Source: an uncultured Granulosicoccaceae bacterium
Lineage (GTDB): Bacteria; Pseudomonadota; Gammaproteobacteria; Granulosicoccales; Granulosicoccaceae
DNA length: 64,000 bases
NCBI GenBank assembly: GCA_938005265.1
Contig: CALLOA010000044.1
Coordinates: 53,145 to 117,144 of the forward strand
Direction: 5' to 3'
The notes below the pieces were generated by a model that did no database searches, was not told the origin of the DNA, and saw only the letters and a list, made by a program, of their open reading frames with translations. Positions 43,583 through 53,143 of the stretch are shown here, one piece after another; positions within the stretch are counted from its first letter, which is position 1; every line of letters starts with the position of its first letter. The position numbers and the translations under genes are program-made.

Positions 43583-45031
43583 GTGTCTAGAGTTAATTTG
43601 CATCCAAGCCATATACCGTCGCTGGACAAATTGCTGGGTCAAGCGCCTGCGGGTTTTTTGATTGAACGACTGGGTCGGGACTTTAGTGTGACACTTTATC
43701 GTGATGCGATAAGCGCTTGTCGCGCCGACATGTTGTCTGAAAGCTGTGACTCGAAACAGGTGGTCGCACCACAGGAATTTGAAAGTGCTGACGACGCGGC
43801 AACACATGTTGCGGCTATCATTCATAAACACGCAACGCAAGCCTGCGACTCCATGCTTGCTAGCTCATTAAAGCCGGTATTCAATCTGACCGGTACAGTC
43901 CTGCATACCAATCTTGGGCGTGCGCCTTTGCCGCAGGCCTGTATAGATTCGATGGTTAAGGTATCACGTGGTGCCAGCACGCTGGAATTTGACATAGAAG
44001 CAGGCCGGCGCGGTGATCGAGATTCTCATGTCGAAGAATGGCTTTGCCGTTTAACGGGTGCGGAGGCCGCTACGGTTGTTAACAACAATGCTGCAGCGGT
44101 TTTGTTAACACTGAATACGGTGGCTTCGCAGAAATCAGTCGCTGTGTCACGCGGCGAGCTGGTAGAAATTGGTGGCAGTTTCAGAGTGCCGGCGATCATG
44201 AAAAAGGCCGGTTGTCATCTGGCCGAGGTGGGTACCACCAACCGTACACACGAGCATGACTATCTGTCAGCCATCGAGGAAGGTGCGATTGCGGTAATGA
44301 AAGTACACACCAGCAATTATCGCATTGAAGGTTTTACCAAAAGTGTTTCCGATGCCGAATTGGCGTCACTTGCACATGAGCGAGATTGTGTCTTTATCAA
44401 TGATCTGGGAAGTGGCGCTCTGGTCGATCTGTCTCGTTTCGGTTTACCGGCTGAGCCAACAGTGCGGGATGCGATACAAGAGGGTGCGGACATCGTTACT
44501 TTTAGCGGGGATAAGCTGCTGGGTGGTCCGCAATGTGGGTTGATCGTTGGAAAAGCTGAACAGATCGCTGCCATTAGAGCCAATCCTATGAAGCGCGCCT
44601 TACGCTGCGATAAAATGACACTCGCCGCTTTGGAAACTCTTCTTAAGTTGTATGCTAATCCTGAGCAATTGGCACAGCAAATACCCTCACTACGCCTGTT
44701 ATCACGAAAACCGCAACACATGCAGGAGACAGCTGATTCCTTGCATCAACACTTGATTAAATTTTTTAACAGCAACATCACGGTAGCGACAACTGATTGT
44801 CAAAGTCAGGTAGGCAGCGGTGCACTGCCGGTTGAGTCCTTGCCGAGTCTTTGTCTGGTGTTATCACCTGCCGGTTCGCTGTCCGTTTCGAATATGGCTG
44901 CCCGCTTGAGAGAACTATCTGTGCCGGTGATTGGTCGCATTAACAAGAACTCGTTAATTCTTGATCTGCGCTGCCTGGAACATGATGACACAGCAGCATT
45001 TATTGCCAATCTTGAATCGGGTGGGAGCTGA
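43583..45031 (+). CDS. selA: L-seryl-tRNA(Sec) selenium transferase
   Basis: A 482-residue PLP enzyme that converts Ser-tRNA(Sec) to Sec-tRNA(Sec) with selenophosphate. Visible are the N-terminal tRNA-binding region (LHPSHIPSLDKLLG), FNLTGTVLHTNLGRAPLPQ near residue 104, VVNNNAAAVLLTLN, and the PLP-lysine site TFSGDKLLGGPQCGLIVG near residue 312. The length is slightly above the E. coli protein. The start is GTG 43583, 83 bp after the selenoprotein gene; selB starts 2 bp after the stop. Confidence 0.95.
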   Translation: MSRVNLHPSHIPSLDKLLGQAPAGFLIERLGRDFSVTLYRDAISACRADMLSESCDSKQVVAPQEFESADDAATHVAAIIHKHATQACDSMLASSLKPVFNLTGTVLHTNLGRAPLPQACIDSMVKVSRGASTLEFDIEAGRRGDRDSHVEEWLCRLTGAEAATVVNNNAAAVLLTLNTVASQKSVAVSRGELVEIGGSFRVPAIMKKAGCHLAEVGTTNRTHEHDYLSAIEEGAIAVMKVHTSNYRIEGFTKSVSDAELASLAHERDCVFINDLGSGALVDLSRFGLPAEPTVRDAIQEGADIVTFSGDKLLGGPQCGLIVGKAEQIAAIRANPMKRALRCDKMTLAALETLLKLYANPEQLAQQIPSLRLLSRKPQHMQETADSLHQHLIKFFNSNITVATTDCQSQVGSGALPVESLPSLCLVLSPAGSLSVSNMAARLRELSVPVIGRINKNSLILDLRCLEHDDTAAFIANLESGGS

Positions 45032-45033
45032 CC

Positions 45034-46959
45034 ATGTTGTTGGCCACGGCTGGTCATGTTGATCATGGCAAGACTACTCTGATAAAGGCGCTGACCGGTG
45101 TTGAAACTGACCGGCTGAAAGAAGAAAAGGCCAGGGGTTTATCGATAGACCTGGGGTTTGCCTATATTGACGCACCTGATGGTCAGTCTATCGGGTTTAT
45201 AGATGTCCCTGGCCATGAAAAGTTTATTCGCAATATGGCGGCGGGGATTGGTGCTATTGATCTGGCTTTGCTTATTGTTGCCGCTGATGATGGTGTTATG
45301 CCACAGACCCGCGAGCACGCAACCATATTGGGCTTGTATGGTATCAATCAATGTATGGTTATCATCACGCGGACTGATCTTGTTGATGATATTCAGGCTG
45401 ATGCAGCAGCGGAAGCAGCCGAAGTACTCGTAAAACAACACGGCATCAACGCTCTGGCTACACATCGGGTTTCCAGCGTTACGGGCTCTGGAATAGATGC
45501 TTTGAAAAAGGATCTGTTTGAATACACGGCGGGCTCGACCAAAGCCAGGTCTGAGGCGCAGGCAGATGTCTGTTTCAGGCTAGCAGTTGACCGATCATTT
45601 ACAGTTCCCGGAGCCGGGACCATAACAACGGGCACAGTCTACAGCGGTCATGCCGGTTTGACTGATGCTCTTCAACATTTACCCAGCCAGCAATCGTTAC
45701 GGTTGAAAGCACTGCACATCAATGGCAGAAAGTCTGATGAGTCCGCTATTGTGCGGCGTGGTCACCGCGTGTCTTTCAATGTTGCAAATCTTGGTGCTTC
45801 GGAAATACTTCGTGGTGACTGGATTACCAGCAATGAACAGTCCGTCTTGACTGAGTGCATTGATATAGAACTCAGTTTACTGCCTGATGAGATCACGCGC
45901 TTGAAGCACTGGAGCAGTGTGCATGTACATTTTGCAGCAAGCAGTCTTACGGCTCGTGTATCGCTTTATGAGCACCGTCATCTGGAACCCGGGCAAACTG
46001 CAATGGCACAGTTGGTTTTGTCCAGGCCGGTTCATACAGTTTTTGGTGATCGGCTTGTACTTCGAGACTCGGCTGCATCCCGAACGATTGGTGGTGGTTT
46101 GGTTGTTGAACCGTATTCTCAGCGGCAAAGAAGCTATCGCAGAAATCGTGTAGATACACTTTTGGCGCAAAATAGTAGCGACCCGGTAACTGCCATGAGA
46201 AGGTTGCTTGAGATTTCCAGCAAGGGAGTCAAGGCTGCGGATTTCCGGCAAGGGCGAAACCTGAAGGCCACAATATTCAGCCAGATATTGGGAACGCTGG
46301 ATGTTGTCAGTACGGCCACAGAGCTACGTGATTCATCCGTCGAGGATGAGCTGCTATTTGCAAAGCATGAGCTGGAACTGGTCTGTGAATCGCTGCGCGT
46401 ATCCATATCGGACTATCATCGTCAGCATCCCGAAGAAGCCGGTATGCCGCAAAACGAATTACTTGGTGCGAAGTCGAATGTTGTCAGCAGTACAAGTGTC
46501 GCGCTGGGAATGATGCTGCAGCGCCGTGAGTTGGCACGTAGCGGCAACCGTATAAAGCTTGTGGACTTTGTGCCCAAGCTGGACACTCACTCGGCTGCGC
46601 TGTTGGACAAGATCTATGTGGATATTGGGCCACAGGTTACAAAGCCCCCATCGTTGTCGGCACTGGAAGAAAGTACCGGCCTTAAGCTCAAGGAACTAAA
46701 TGAACAGGTGAAGCCGCTGGTTAAAGCCGGATATCTTGTTCCTGTTTCCAGAAACCGTGTCTATCATCCGCAAGCCTTGCAGTCGTTGGTTTCTCTCGCG
46801 CAGACGTTACACGAAGAACAAAGTGAGACTGGGTTTGATGCTAAAACGTTTCGAGACCGTGCCGGCATTGGTAGAAATATCACAATAGAAGTTCTTGAAT
46901 ACCTTGATGCCGCTGGTTATACGCGCAGAATTGGTGATCGGCGGTTTTATAATCCGTGA
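45034..46959 (+). CDS. selB: Selenocysteine-specific elongation factor
   Basis: A 641-residue GTPase that brings Sec-tRNA(Sec) to a UGA marked by a SECIS hairpin. GTPase motifs are GHVDHGKTTLIKAL (residues 7-20), DVPGHEKF near residue 57 and TRTDLV near residue 109 in the G4 position, where TKAD or NKAD is usual. Beta-barrel domains follow (VPGAGTITTGTV near residue 190), and the C-terminal 270 residues are winged helices that bind the SECIS RNA. ATG 45034 is 2 bp after selA. It converges with the metal transporter operon. Confidence 0.95.
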   Translation: MLLATAGHVDHGKTTLIKALTGVETDRLKEEKARGLSIDLGFAYIDAPDGQSIGFIDVPGHEKFIRNMAAGIGAIDLALLIVAADDGVMPQTREHATILGLYGINQCMVIITRTDLVDDIQADAAAEAAEVLVKQHGINALATHRVSSVTGSGIDALKKDLFEYTAGSTKARSEAQADVCFRLAVDRSFTVPGAGTITTGTVYSGHAGLTDALQHLPSQQSLRLKALHINGRKSDESAIVRRGHRVSFNVANLGASEILRGDWITSNEQSVLTECIDIELSLLPDEITRLKHWSSVHVHFAASSLTARVSLYEHRHLEPGQTAMAQLVLSRPVHTVFGDRLVLRDSAASRTIGGGLVVEPYSQRQRSYRRNRVDTLLAQNSSDPVTAMRRLLEISSKGVKAADFRQGRNLKATIFSQILGTLDVVSTATELRDSSVEDELLFAKHELELVCESLRVSISDYHRQHPEEAGMPQNELLGAKSNVVSSTSVALGMMLQRRELARSGNRIKLVDFVPKLDTHSAALLDKIYVDIGPQVTKPPSLSALEESTGLKLKELNEQVKPLVKAGYLVPVSRNRVYHPQALQSLVSLAQTLHEEQSETGFDAKTFRDRAGIGRNITIEVLEYLDAAGYTRRIGDRRFYNP

Positions 46960-46993
46960 CTTTTTGTAGCTGTTTCGTGGCACTCTGAAAGGT

Positions 46994-47845
46994 TTATTTC
47001 ATATCGATCGCAATGTTTTTGGACTTTTGCTTAAGAACTCCACGTTTAGGCGCGAATAGAAAAGCTACTATGAAGGCCAACGACATCAATACAACAATCG
47101 TCGGTGCTGTTGCACTGTTTAGATGATAACTCAGGATAACGCCTGTAAATGTGCAGAAAAGCGCGATTAGTATAGCGATCAAGAGCATTTGGTCAAAGCG
47201 GTCAGTGAGCAAGAAAGCAATAGCTCCCGGCGCAATTAGCACTGCAATGACCAGAATAATACCCACTGCTTTCATCGACGCGACTATCACCATTGATAAC
47301 ATGACAAGTAGCAGGTAGTGCAAGAAGCGTGTATTGATGCCAATGATTCTGGCTTGTTGGGGGTCAAATGCGAACAGCATGATGTCGCGGCTTCTTATCA
47401 GAAATATCGTTAACACCAAGGCTGTTACAGTCCCTGTTTCCAATACGTCCTGCCAGCTTACGCCCAGGATGTTACCAAAAAGAATCTCATCCAGATGCAG
47501 GTTGGTGTGAACGTAGTTGAAGAGAATTAGCCCCAGGGCAAACATGCCGCTGAATACAACCCCCATTACCGTATCTTCTTTTAAGCGACTGTTCTGGTCC
47601 AGAAATCCGGTCGCAATGGCGCAAAAAAGACCTGCGACAAATGCGCCGATTGCTGCGGGAATGCCTAATAGAAAAGCGATAACAATTCCGGGTAACACAG
47701 CGTGTGATACAGCATCACCCATCAGGGACCAGCCCTTTAATACCAGAAGGCAGGACATGGTTGCCGCAGGTATGGAAACCAGTAGACCGATAATCAGAGC
47801 CTGTTGCATGAACTCAAAGCCCAATGGTTCCAGTAACCAGTTCAT
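46994..47845 (-). CDS. Metal ABC transporter permease (ABC-3 family), second
   Basis: A 283-residue membrane protein with about eight hydrophobic segments. ABC-3-type phrases are LKGWSLMGDAVSHAVLPGIVIAF near residue 36 and RIIGINTRFLHYLLLVMLSMVIVASMKAVG near residue 162. It overlaps the first permease gene by four bases. Manganese or iron is the likely cargo because the operon diverges from mntR. Confidence 0.87.
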   Translation of the reverse strand: MNWLLEPLGFEFMQQALIIGLLVSIPAATMSCLLVLKGWSLMGDAVSHAVLPGIVIAFLLGIPAAIGAFVAGLFCAIATGFLDQNSRLKEDTVMGVVFSGMFALGLILFNYVHTNLHLDEILFGNILGVSWQDVLETGTVTALVLTIFLIRSRDIMLFAFDPQQARIIGINTRFLHYLLLVMLSMVIVASMKAVGIILVIAVLIAPGAIAFLLTDRFDQMLLIAILIALFCTFTGVILSYHLNSATAPTIVVLMSLAFIVAFLFAPKRGVLKQKSKNIAIDMK

Positions 47846-48735
47846 GAGCCACTTGTTCGCTCGGCTAAATTCGTGTGTTGTAGTTCAGCTACTTTTTTTC
47901 TTGTTTGATGTTTGCTCGCCAGTAAGCCGTGTTTGGGTGCAAGTAAAAATACAAACAGAAATATTATGGTTTGCATAACCACAATAACCCCACCTGTTGC
48001 GCCATCAAGGAAGTAGCTGATGTATGCACCTAGTGACCCGGTTATGCTTCCTATGGCAAGACTTAAGATGATCAGGCGAGAAAACCGGTCCGTTAGCAGG
48101 TATGCTGTTGCTCCCGGCGTTACAACCATTGCGATAACCAGAAACGCGCCGACGGTCTGCAGCGCAGCTACTGTAGATGCGCTTAGCAAGGTAAAAAAGA
48201 GCAGTTTGATTTTGTTGGGTGACAGGCCAATTGATCGTGCATGTGATTCATCAAAGAAGACAATCATAATATCTTTCCAGAAGATGCTCAGTAGCAAAAG
48301 AGAAATCCCGGCTATCAAAACCAGTTGGAGCGAATCAATGGGACTGATCGATAGAATATTTCCGAATATGATTGTGTCGACATCAACGGATGTTGGCGAG
48401 AGTGATACCAGGAATAAGCCGAATCCGAAAAAACCCGTGAAAATCAGCCCGATGACAGCGTCTGTTCGTAGCGTTGATCGTTGACTGATGAATAACATGG
48501 CGCCTGCAGCTAAGGCCCCCGATATAAATGCTCCGAATGCATAGGGCAGGCCAATCATGTAGGCGAGGGCGACCCCGGGGACTACTGAGTGAGACAAAGC
48601 ATCACCGATCAATGACCAACCTTTCAACATCAGGTAAGCAGATAGAAAGCCGCACACGGCACCGACAAGGCCACTGGCCCAGATGGCGGTAGTCATATAC
48701 TGATAGGCAAATGGCTCTAGCAGGGTTTCTATCAT
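47842..48735 (-). CDS. Metal ABC transporter permease (ABC-3 family), first
   Basis: A 297-residue permease, paralogous to the next gene: [23 protein letters not shown] near residue 37 and [31 protein letters not shown] near residue 176. The C-terminal tail is hydrophilic ([13 protein letters not shown]). It overlaps its neighbours on both sides by four bases, so the operon is translationally coupled. Confidence 0.87.
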   Translation of the reverse strand: MIETLLEPFAYQYMTTAIWASGLVGAVCGFLSAYLMLKGWSLIGDALSHSVVPGVALAYMIGLPYAFGAFISGALAAGAMLFISQRSTLRTDAVIGLIFTGFFGFGLFLVSLSPTSVDVDTIIFGNILSISPIDSLQLVLIAGISLLLLSIFWKDIMIVFFDESHARSIGLSPNKIKLLFFTLLSASTVAALQTVGAFLVIAMVVTPGATAYLLTDRFSRLIILSLAIGSITGSLGAYISYFLDGATGGVIVVMQTIIFLFVFLLAPKHGLLASKHQTRKKVAELQHTNLAERTSGS

Positions 48736-49778
48736 GGCAAATTGCTTCCACCGGGTTCGGATGCTTTGCCGGGATCTTGTTTGCTTTTGGAATTGTGGTC
48801 TTCGTCATAGATGACAACGGGTCTTTCGTCATCGGTTATAACAGTTACACGTCTGGCGTCATCATCTTCATGCAATTCGTCACCACCGAGAACGTGTAAG
48901 CGCAAGCTGCCTCCAAAGGCACGTTGCAGATTCTCCCTGGTAAATACGGATTCAGTTTCACCATAATCGAGTACTGTTCTATTGATGAGGATGACCTGAT
49001 CACAGAATTGAGGAACACTGCCCAGGTTGTGAGTTGAAACAAGGATTACATGGCCGGTGGCTCGCAACTCGCGTAATAGCTCGATGATTGCGTCTTCACT
49101 TTGTACGTCAACACCAGTGAAAGGTTCGTCCAATAAAATAGCGCACGCTTCCTGAGCGATAGCACGGGCCAGGAATACCCGTTTTTTCTGGCCACCTGAT
49201 AGCTCACCGATCTGGCGTGCTCGGTAGTGCTGCATGTTGACCCGTCGCAGGGCCTCATCTACTTTTTGGTGATCGGTTCGCGATGGGCGGCGCAAAAAAC
49301 CCATGTGACCATAGCGCCCCATCATGACGACATCTTCTACTAATACCGGGAAATTCCAGTCAACCTCTTCATTTTGTGGAACGTAAGCAACGTGATTTTT
49401 AGCCAATGATTTACCGGCTGCTTGCCCTAGTATGGTTACTGAGCCTTGCGATAAATGTTCGAAGCCCATCAACGCTTTGAACAGAGTTGATTTACCAGAG
49501 CCATTCACACCTACCAAAGCACAAATACTGGCAACGGGAACCTCGAAGTTGGCGTTTTCAAGCCCGATATTGCCATTACGATAGATGACTGTAACGTTTT
49601 CCGCACTGATGCCGGAATAGCCTGAATGCTCGCCGGAATCACGCTGAAGAATCCGAATTTTTGCCCTTTCCGCTGGGCTGTCAATAACCACCTCGCCACT
49701 TTCAGGTAGAGCGTATGCTCCAGTGGTGTCGGCTAGCGGGTTTTCCATGTCAGATGGTTTTTCCATGCCAGATATCAA
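48732..49778 (-). CDS. Metal ABC transporter ATP-binding protein
   Basis: A 348-residue ATPase: Walker [10 protein letters not shown] near residue 89, ABC signature [14 protein letters not shown] near residue 187, Walker [13 protein letters not shown] near residue 206, and a switch His in VSTHNLG. It is longer than usual: about 58 extra residues precede the ABC domain, and an acidic, His-containing tail of about 50 residues follows ([20 protein letters not shown]). The tail could bind metal, which is speculation. Gene overlaps of four bases on each side. Confidence 0.87.
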   Translation of the reverse strand: MISGMEKPSDMENPLADTTGAYALPESGEVVIDSPAERAKIRILQRDSGEHSGYSGISAENVTVIYRNGNIGLENANFEVPVASICALVGVNGSGKSTLFKALMGFEHLSQGSVTILGQAAGKSLAKNHVAYVPQNEEVDWNFPVLVEDVVMMGRYGHMGFLRRPSRTDHQKVDEALRRVNMQHYRARQIGELSGGQKKRVFLARAIAQEACAILLDEPFTGVDVQSEDAIIELLRELRATGHVILVSTHNLGSVPQFCDQVILINRTVLDYGETESVFTRENLQRAFGGSLRLHVLGGDELHEDDDARRVTVITDDERPVVIYDEDHNSKSKQDPGKASEPGGSNLP

Positions 49779-50752
49779 TCCTGCGTGGATAATCCGGTTA
49801 CTATCGTGCGGGTTGTTACTGTTAATAAATCAAGGTAGGTGGGAACCGGGCCATCTACTTTACTTAATGAATCTACATACAATACACCTGCATAGCGTGC
49901 GTCTGTCTCACGCGCGATTTGTTCGGCAGATTTTGCGGAAACAGTGCTTTCACTGAAGACTGCCGGTATATTATTTTCTCGTACCACATCAATAACATTT
50001 CTAACTTGTGATGGCGTGCCCTGCTGATCCGCATTGATGGGCCAGATGTAAAGCTCATTTAGACCGAAATCCCGTGCGAGATAACTAAACGCACCCTCAC
50101 TGGTCACCAGCCAGCGTGATTCTTCCGGTATACCTGCAAGCGCCTCGCGTACGGGGCCTGCAACTTCGTTAATCTGTTGCTTGTACCGTTTTGCGTTTGA
50201 TTGATACAACGATTGGTTTTCCGGATCAGCATTAGTCAGGGCTTTGGCTATATTGTCAACGTATATCAGGGCGTCTTTAGGGCTCATCCAGGCGTGCGGA
50301 TTGGGCCTGCCGCTATATGAGCCAGAGCCTATATCTATGGGGACTATTCCTTCGGTCACTGTATAACCGGGTACGCCATCCAGCTGCTGCAGAAATTTTT
50401 CAAACCAGACTTCAAGGCCCATTCCGTTCCATAACACCAGATCCACGTTTTCCGCTTGCGCTATATCTTTTGGCGTGGGTTGGTAGTTGTGAATTTCAGC
50501 TCCAGGTTTTGTTATCGAGACAACGGTAGCAGCGTCACCTGCCACATTTCTCGCCATGTCAGCAATTACGGTGAATGTTGTAATGACTTTGAGCTTGTTG
50601 TTATCGCCATTAGCCGGGTCTTGTTCCTGGCCTTTATCGCAGGCACTGATAAAAACCGAAATCAGCAGAATCAACAGAAAGGATTTCAGTGGTAAAAACC
50701 GATTCGCCAGAAGCTTCGCCAGCAGGATGTAAGTAAGTTTCAATCTTGGCAA
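49775..50752 (-). CDS. Metal ABC transporter substrate-binding protein (SitA/MntC type)
   Basis: A 325-residue exported receptor of the Mn/Fe/Zn cluster-9 family. The signal region ends with a lipobox-like ISACDKG. Metal ligands expected for the Mn/Fe-type group are seen: His in [13 protein letters not shown] near residue 87, His in [11 protein letters not shown] near residue 153, Glu in FSESTVS and Asp in YVDSLSK. No His-rich loop of the zinc-specific ZnuA type is present, which favours manganese or iron. First gene of the operon, divergent from mntR. Confidence 0.87.
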   Translation of the reverse strand: MPRLKLTYILLAKLLANRFLPLKSFLLILLISVFISACDKGQEQDPANGDNNKLKVITTFTVIADMARNVAGDAATVVSITKPGAEIHNYQPTPKDIAQAENVDLVLWNGMGLEVWFEKFLQQLDGVPGYTVTEGIVPIDIGSGSYSGRPNPHAWMSPKDALIYVDNIAKALTNADPENQSLYQSNAKRYKQQINEVAGPVREALAGIPEESRWLVTSEGAFSYLARDFGLNELYIWPINADQQGTPSQVRNVIDVVRENNIPAVFSESTVSAKSAEQIARETDARYAGVLYVDSLSKVDGPVPTYLDLLTVTTRTIVTGLSTQD

Positions 50753-50789
50753 CGTGAAGAGATCCGGTTTGCGAGATATAGTAGAAAAG

Positions 50790-50803
50790 TTAGCCTATGC
50801 TAA
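50790..50803. promoter_or_regulatory. Candidate MntR box
   Basis: TTAGCCTATGCTAA is a palindrome (TTAGC/GCTAA around CTAT) that resembles enterobacterial MntR operators with AGC..(G)GCT arms. It lies in the gap between the metal ABC operon and mntR. Confidence 0.6.
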
Positions 50804-50921
50804 GTTTATTACATTTGGCATATAATATAAACTGGTAGAGTATTAGTGGCGGCAGTCAGGTGTTGCATTGCCAGGTGCAGGCAAGACCGGTTCCGTTGTA
50901 TTTTCGGGAGTTTCAAAAACC

Positions 50922-51380
50922 ATGAAACAGGCAATTACACGGAGGCAGCTGCAGCCTCCGAACAAGCAGGCTGCTGTTTTTCAACACGTCAGACGTGCTC
51001 ATCAGATGGAAGCAACAGAAGATTATGTCGAATTAATTGATGATCTTATTGCCTGTGAAGGTGAAGCCAGGCTGGTTGACATGGCGCGGCATCTGGGTGT
51101 CAGCCAGCCTACGGTGAGTAAAACACTGGCACGCTTGCAGCGTGAAGGCTACGTCAATAGCCAGCCATATCGCTCAATATTTTTGACACCAAAGGGAAAA
51201 AAACTTGCTATTTCCAGCCGCAAGCGCCACGACATTGTCTTTAAATTTTTGATCGCAATGGGGGTGTCAGAGGCCACGGCCAAACGGGATTCTGAAGGCC
51301 TGGAACATCATGCCTCGGCCGAAACTCTGCACGCATTCAATAATTTTATTGAGTCCCGTAGTCGTACGGCTTCAGGTTGA
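50922..51380 (+). CDS. mntR: Manganese-responsive regulator MntR
   Basis: A DtxR/MntR-family repressor of 152 residues from ATG 50922; the TTG at 50868 in the track would add 18 residues with no family similarity. The helix-turn-helix is ARLVDMARHLGVSQPTVSKTLARLQREGYV. Metal-site residues lie in TEDYVELIDDLI, SRKRHDIVFKFL and RDSEGLEHHAS. The overall pattern and size match E. coli MntR. It probably represses the divergent ABC operon when manganese is plentiful. Confidence 0.9.
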   Translation: MKQAITRRQLQPPNKQAAVFQHVRRAHQMEATEDYVELIDDLIACEGEARLVDMARHLGVSQPTVSKTLARLQREGYVNSQPYRSIFLTPKGKKLAISSRKRHDIVFKFLIAMGVSEATAKRDSEGLEHHASAETLHAFNNFIESRSRTASG

Positions 51381-51482
51381 AAAGTGATTGCGGTATCTTG
51401 CTGTAAAACCGTATTTCGAATGCCTCCCGTAGACAGATTCGTCCACTGACACCTCTTGGTGGGCCGCAAGGGTAGTAAGTAA

Positions 51483-51554
51483 GACACATGCCTGTGCGTT
51501 CTAGAAATTCGACCTGATTCTGTGAATCAGTTTGCGTTCTAATGTGTCGTTTTC
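51483..51554 (+). terminator. Nested inverted repeat, possible terminator or structured RNA
   Basis: Outer arms GACACAT (51483-51489) and ATGTGTC (51542-51548) enclose an inner hairpin CTGATT/AATCAG (51514-51530) and two copies of TGCGTTCTA. GTTTTC follows the outer arm. It is about 100 bp after mntR, so it may end that transcript. Confidence 0.4.
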
Positions 51555-51792
51555 CCGGTAGGTATGGCGGTGCTTATAGGCCTTGTGGCGGGCACGGTTC
51601 CCTTGTCGTCCTGAATACAATCAAAGCGGTTTGCAAGCCTGTTTTCAATGTTAAACTGCAAGTGTTGCGGCTAAGGTTGTCTCGCATGCATTATTTGCCC
51701 ACCCGGGCCGTGGTCTGGTGATTATGGTGTGCAGCTTATTCTGAAGGGTACACTCATTGGTGTCGCCAGGTAGCAAGATAAGAAAAATATAG

Positions 51793-51807
51793 TCAGGCCT
51801 GGCCTGA
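51793..51807. promoter_or_regulatory. Palindrome TCAGGCCTGGCCTGA, candidate operator
   Basis: Seven-base perfect arms around one T, 35 bp before the receptor ATG and just after a -10-like TATAGT. Suits repressor binding at the promoter. Confidence 0.45.
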
Positions 51808-51842
51808 ATTCAATTAGCTCAAATAGTTAAGGTGAGGATTAA

Positions 51843-53021
51843 ATGAAAAAATTATTGCTAGCTATCGCTGCCAGCGCCTGTGCGACGGTTGCATCAGCTG
51901 AAGATATAAAAATCGGTGTCGTACTCGGGTTTACAGGGCCTATTGAATCCCTGACACCGGCCATGGGTGCCAGTGCCGAGCTGGCCATGAAAGAAGTGAC
52001 CGAGTCCGGCAAATTGCTGGACGGCTCAAAAGTCGAATCAGTACGCGGTGATTCGACCTGTGTAGATTCGGCGGCAGCCACAGCTGCAGCTGAAAGGCTG
52101 ATTACCTCCGATAAAGTCAGTGCCATAATGGGTGCGGATTGTTCTGGTGTAACCGGAGCAATTTTGCAAAATGTCGCTCGCCCGAATGGTGTAGTGATGG
52201 TTTCGCCATCTGCTACCTCTCCTGCATTGTCAACTGCAGAAGATGACGATCTGTTTTTTCGAACAGCGCCTTCTGATGCCCGTCAGGGTCAGGTAATCGC
52301 TGACATCCTGAACGACAAAGGCATCAAGTCTGTTGCCATGACCTACACCAATAACGACTATGGTAAAGGTCTTGCCGACAGCATTCAGTCCAATTTCGAA
52401 GCCAGTGGTGGTGAGATCACCATTTCTGCGGCTCACGAAGATGGCAAAGGTGATTACTCTGCTGAAGTAGGTGCTTTGGCCCAGGCAGGTGGTGAGGTGC
52501 TGATCGTTGCAGGCTACCTTGATCAAGGTGGTAAAGGTGTCATTCAGGCATCACTCGATACAGGTGCTTTTGACACTTTCGTATTGCCGGACGGCATGAT
52601 CGGGGACTCATTGCCGGTTGCCATTGGCGATGATCTGAATGGTTCTTTTGGTACCGTACCCGGTACTGATAGTCAGGGTGCAGAAATTTTTGACAAACTG
52701 GCTAAAGATGCCGGTATCACACCTGATGCATTTTCTGGTGAATCTTACGATGCTGCAGCGCTGATTATGCTGGCGATGCAGGCGGCTGGTTCCACAAGTA
52801 GTGCGGATTTCAAAGCCAAGGTAATGGAAGTTGCCAACGCACCGGGTGAAGAGATTCTGCCGGGTGAATTAGGAAAGGCGCTGGAAATACTTGCTGGCGG
52901 TGGTGAGATTGACTATGTCGGTGCAACCGCTGTTGAATTGGTAGGTTCTGGTGAAAGTGCTGGTAACTACCGTGAAATTCTGGTGGAAGATGGTAAAAAC
53001 ACCACTGCTAAATTCCGCTAA
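51843..53021 (+). CDS. Liv-type ABC transporter substrate-binding protein, cluster 1
   Basis: A 392-residue periplasmic receptor of the branched-chain amino acid/amide group, with a signal peptide (LLLAIAASACATVASAEDIK, cleavage after ASA). The mature N-terminus IKIGVVLGFTGPIESLTPAMG is typical, followed by VRGDSTCVDSAAATAAAERL and VVMVSPSATSP. The ligand is unknown; this class binds amino acids, amides, urea and others. A 9-bp hairpin between it and the ATPase gene may raise its level over the rest. Confidence 0.88.
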   Translation: MKKLLLAIAASACATVASAEDIKIGVVLGFTGPIESLTPAMGASAELAMKEVTESGKLLDGSKVESVRGDSTCVDSAAATAAAERLITSDKVSAIMGADCSGVTGAILQNVARPNGVVMVSPSATSPALSTAEDDDLFFRTAPSDARQGQVIADILNDKGIKSVAMTYTNNDYGKGLADSIQSNFEASGGEITISAAHEDGKGDYSAEVGALAQAGGEVLIVAGYLDQGGKGVIQASLDTGAFDTFVLPDGMIGDSLPVAIGDDLNGSFGTVPGTDSQGAEIFDKLAKDAGITPDAFSGESYDAAALIMLAMQAAGSTSSADFKAKVMEVANAPGEEILPGELGKALEILAGGGEIDYVGATAVELVGSGESAGNYREILVEDGKNTTAKFR

Positions 53022-53055
53022 ACCAAATCTTACTAAGAAAATTTAAGATGTAATT

Positions 53056-53083
53056 GCAAGCCGGTGGTTTTCTGCCGGCTTGC
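53056..53083 (+). terminator. Hairpin after receptor gene, cluster 1
   Basis: GCAAGCCGG pairs exactly with CCGGCTTGC around ten bases. It is followed by TGCTTTGC, so it is more likely a partial attenuator or mRNA-stabilising hairpin than a full terminator. Confidence 0.5.
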
Positions 53084-53143
53084 TGCTTTGCAGACTCCCA
53101 ACCGTTTCACTATTCTTTAACCGGATTGTCAACGATACAGGCG

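Larger units (their letters stand above)
51381..51842. other. Gene-free stretch with structured elements
   Basis: 462 bp without a credible ORF. It holds a nested inverted repeat (51483-51554), a TCAGGCCTGGCCTGA palindrome close to the next gene, and the leader of the first Liv-type receptor gene with AGGTGAGGA as ribosome site. I see no RNA family I recognise. Confidence 0.65.
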
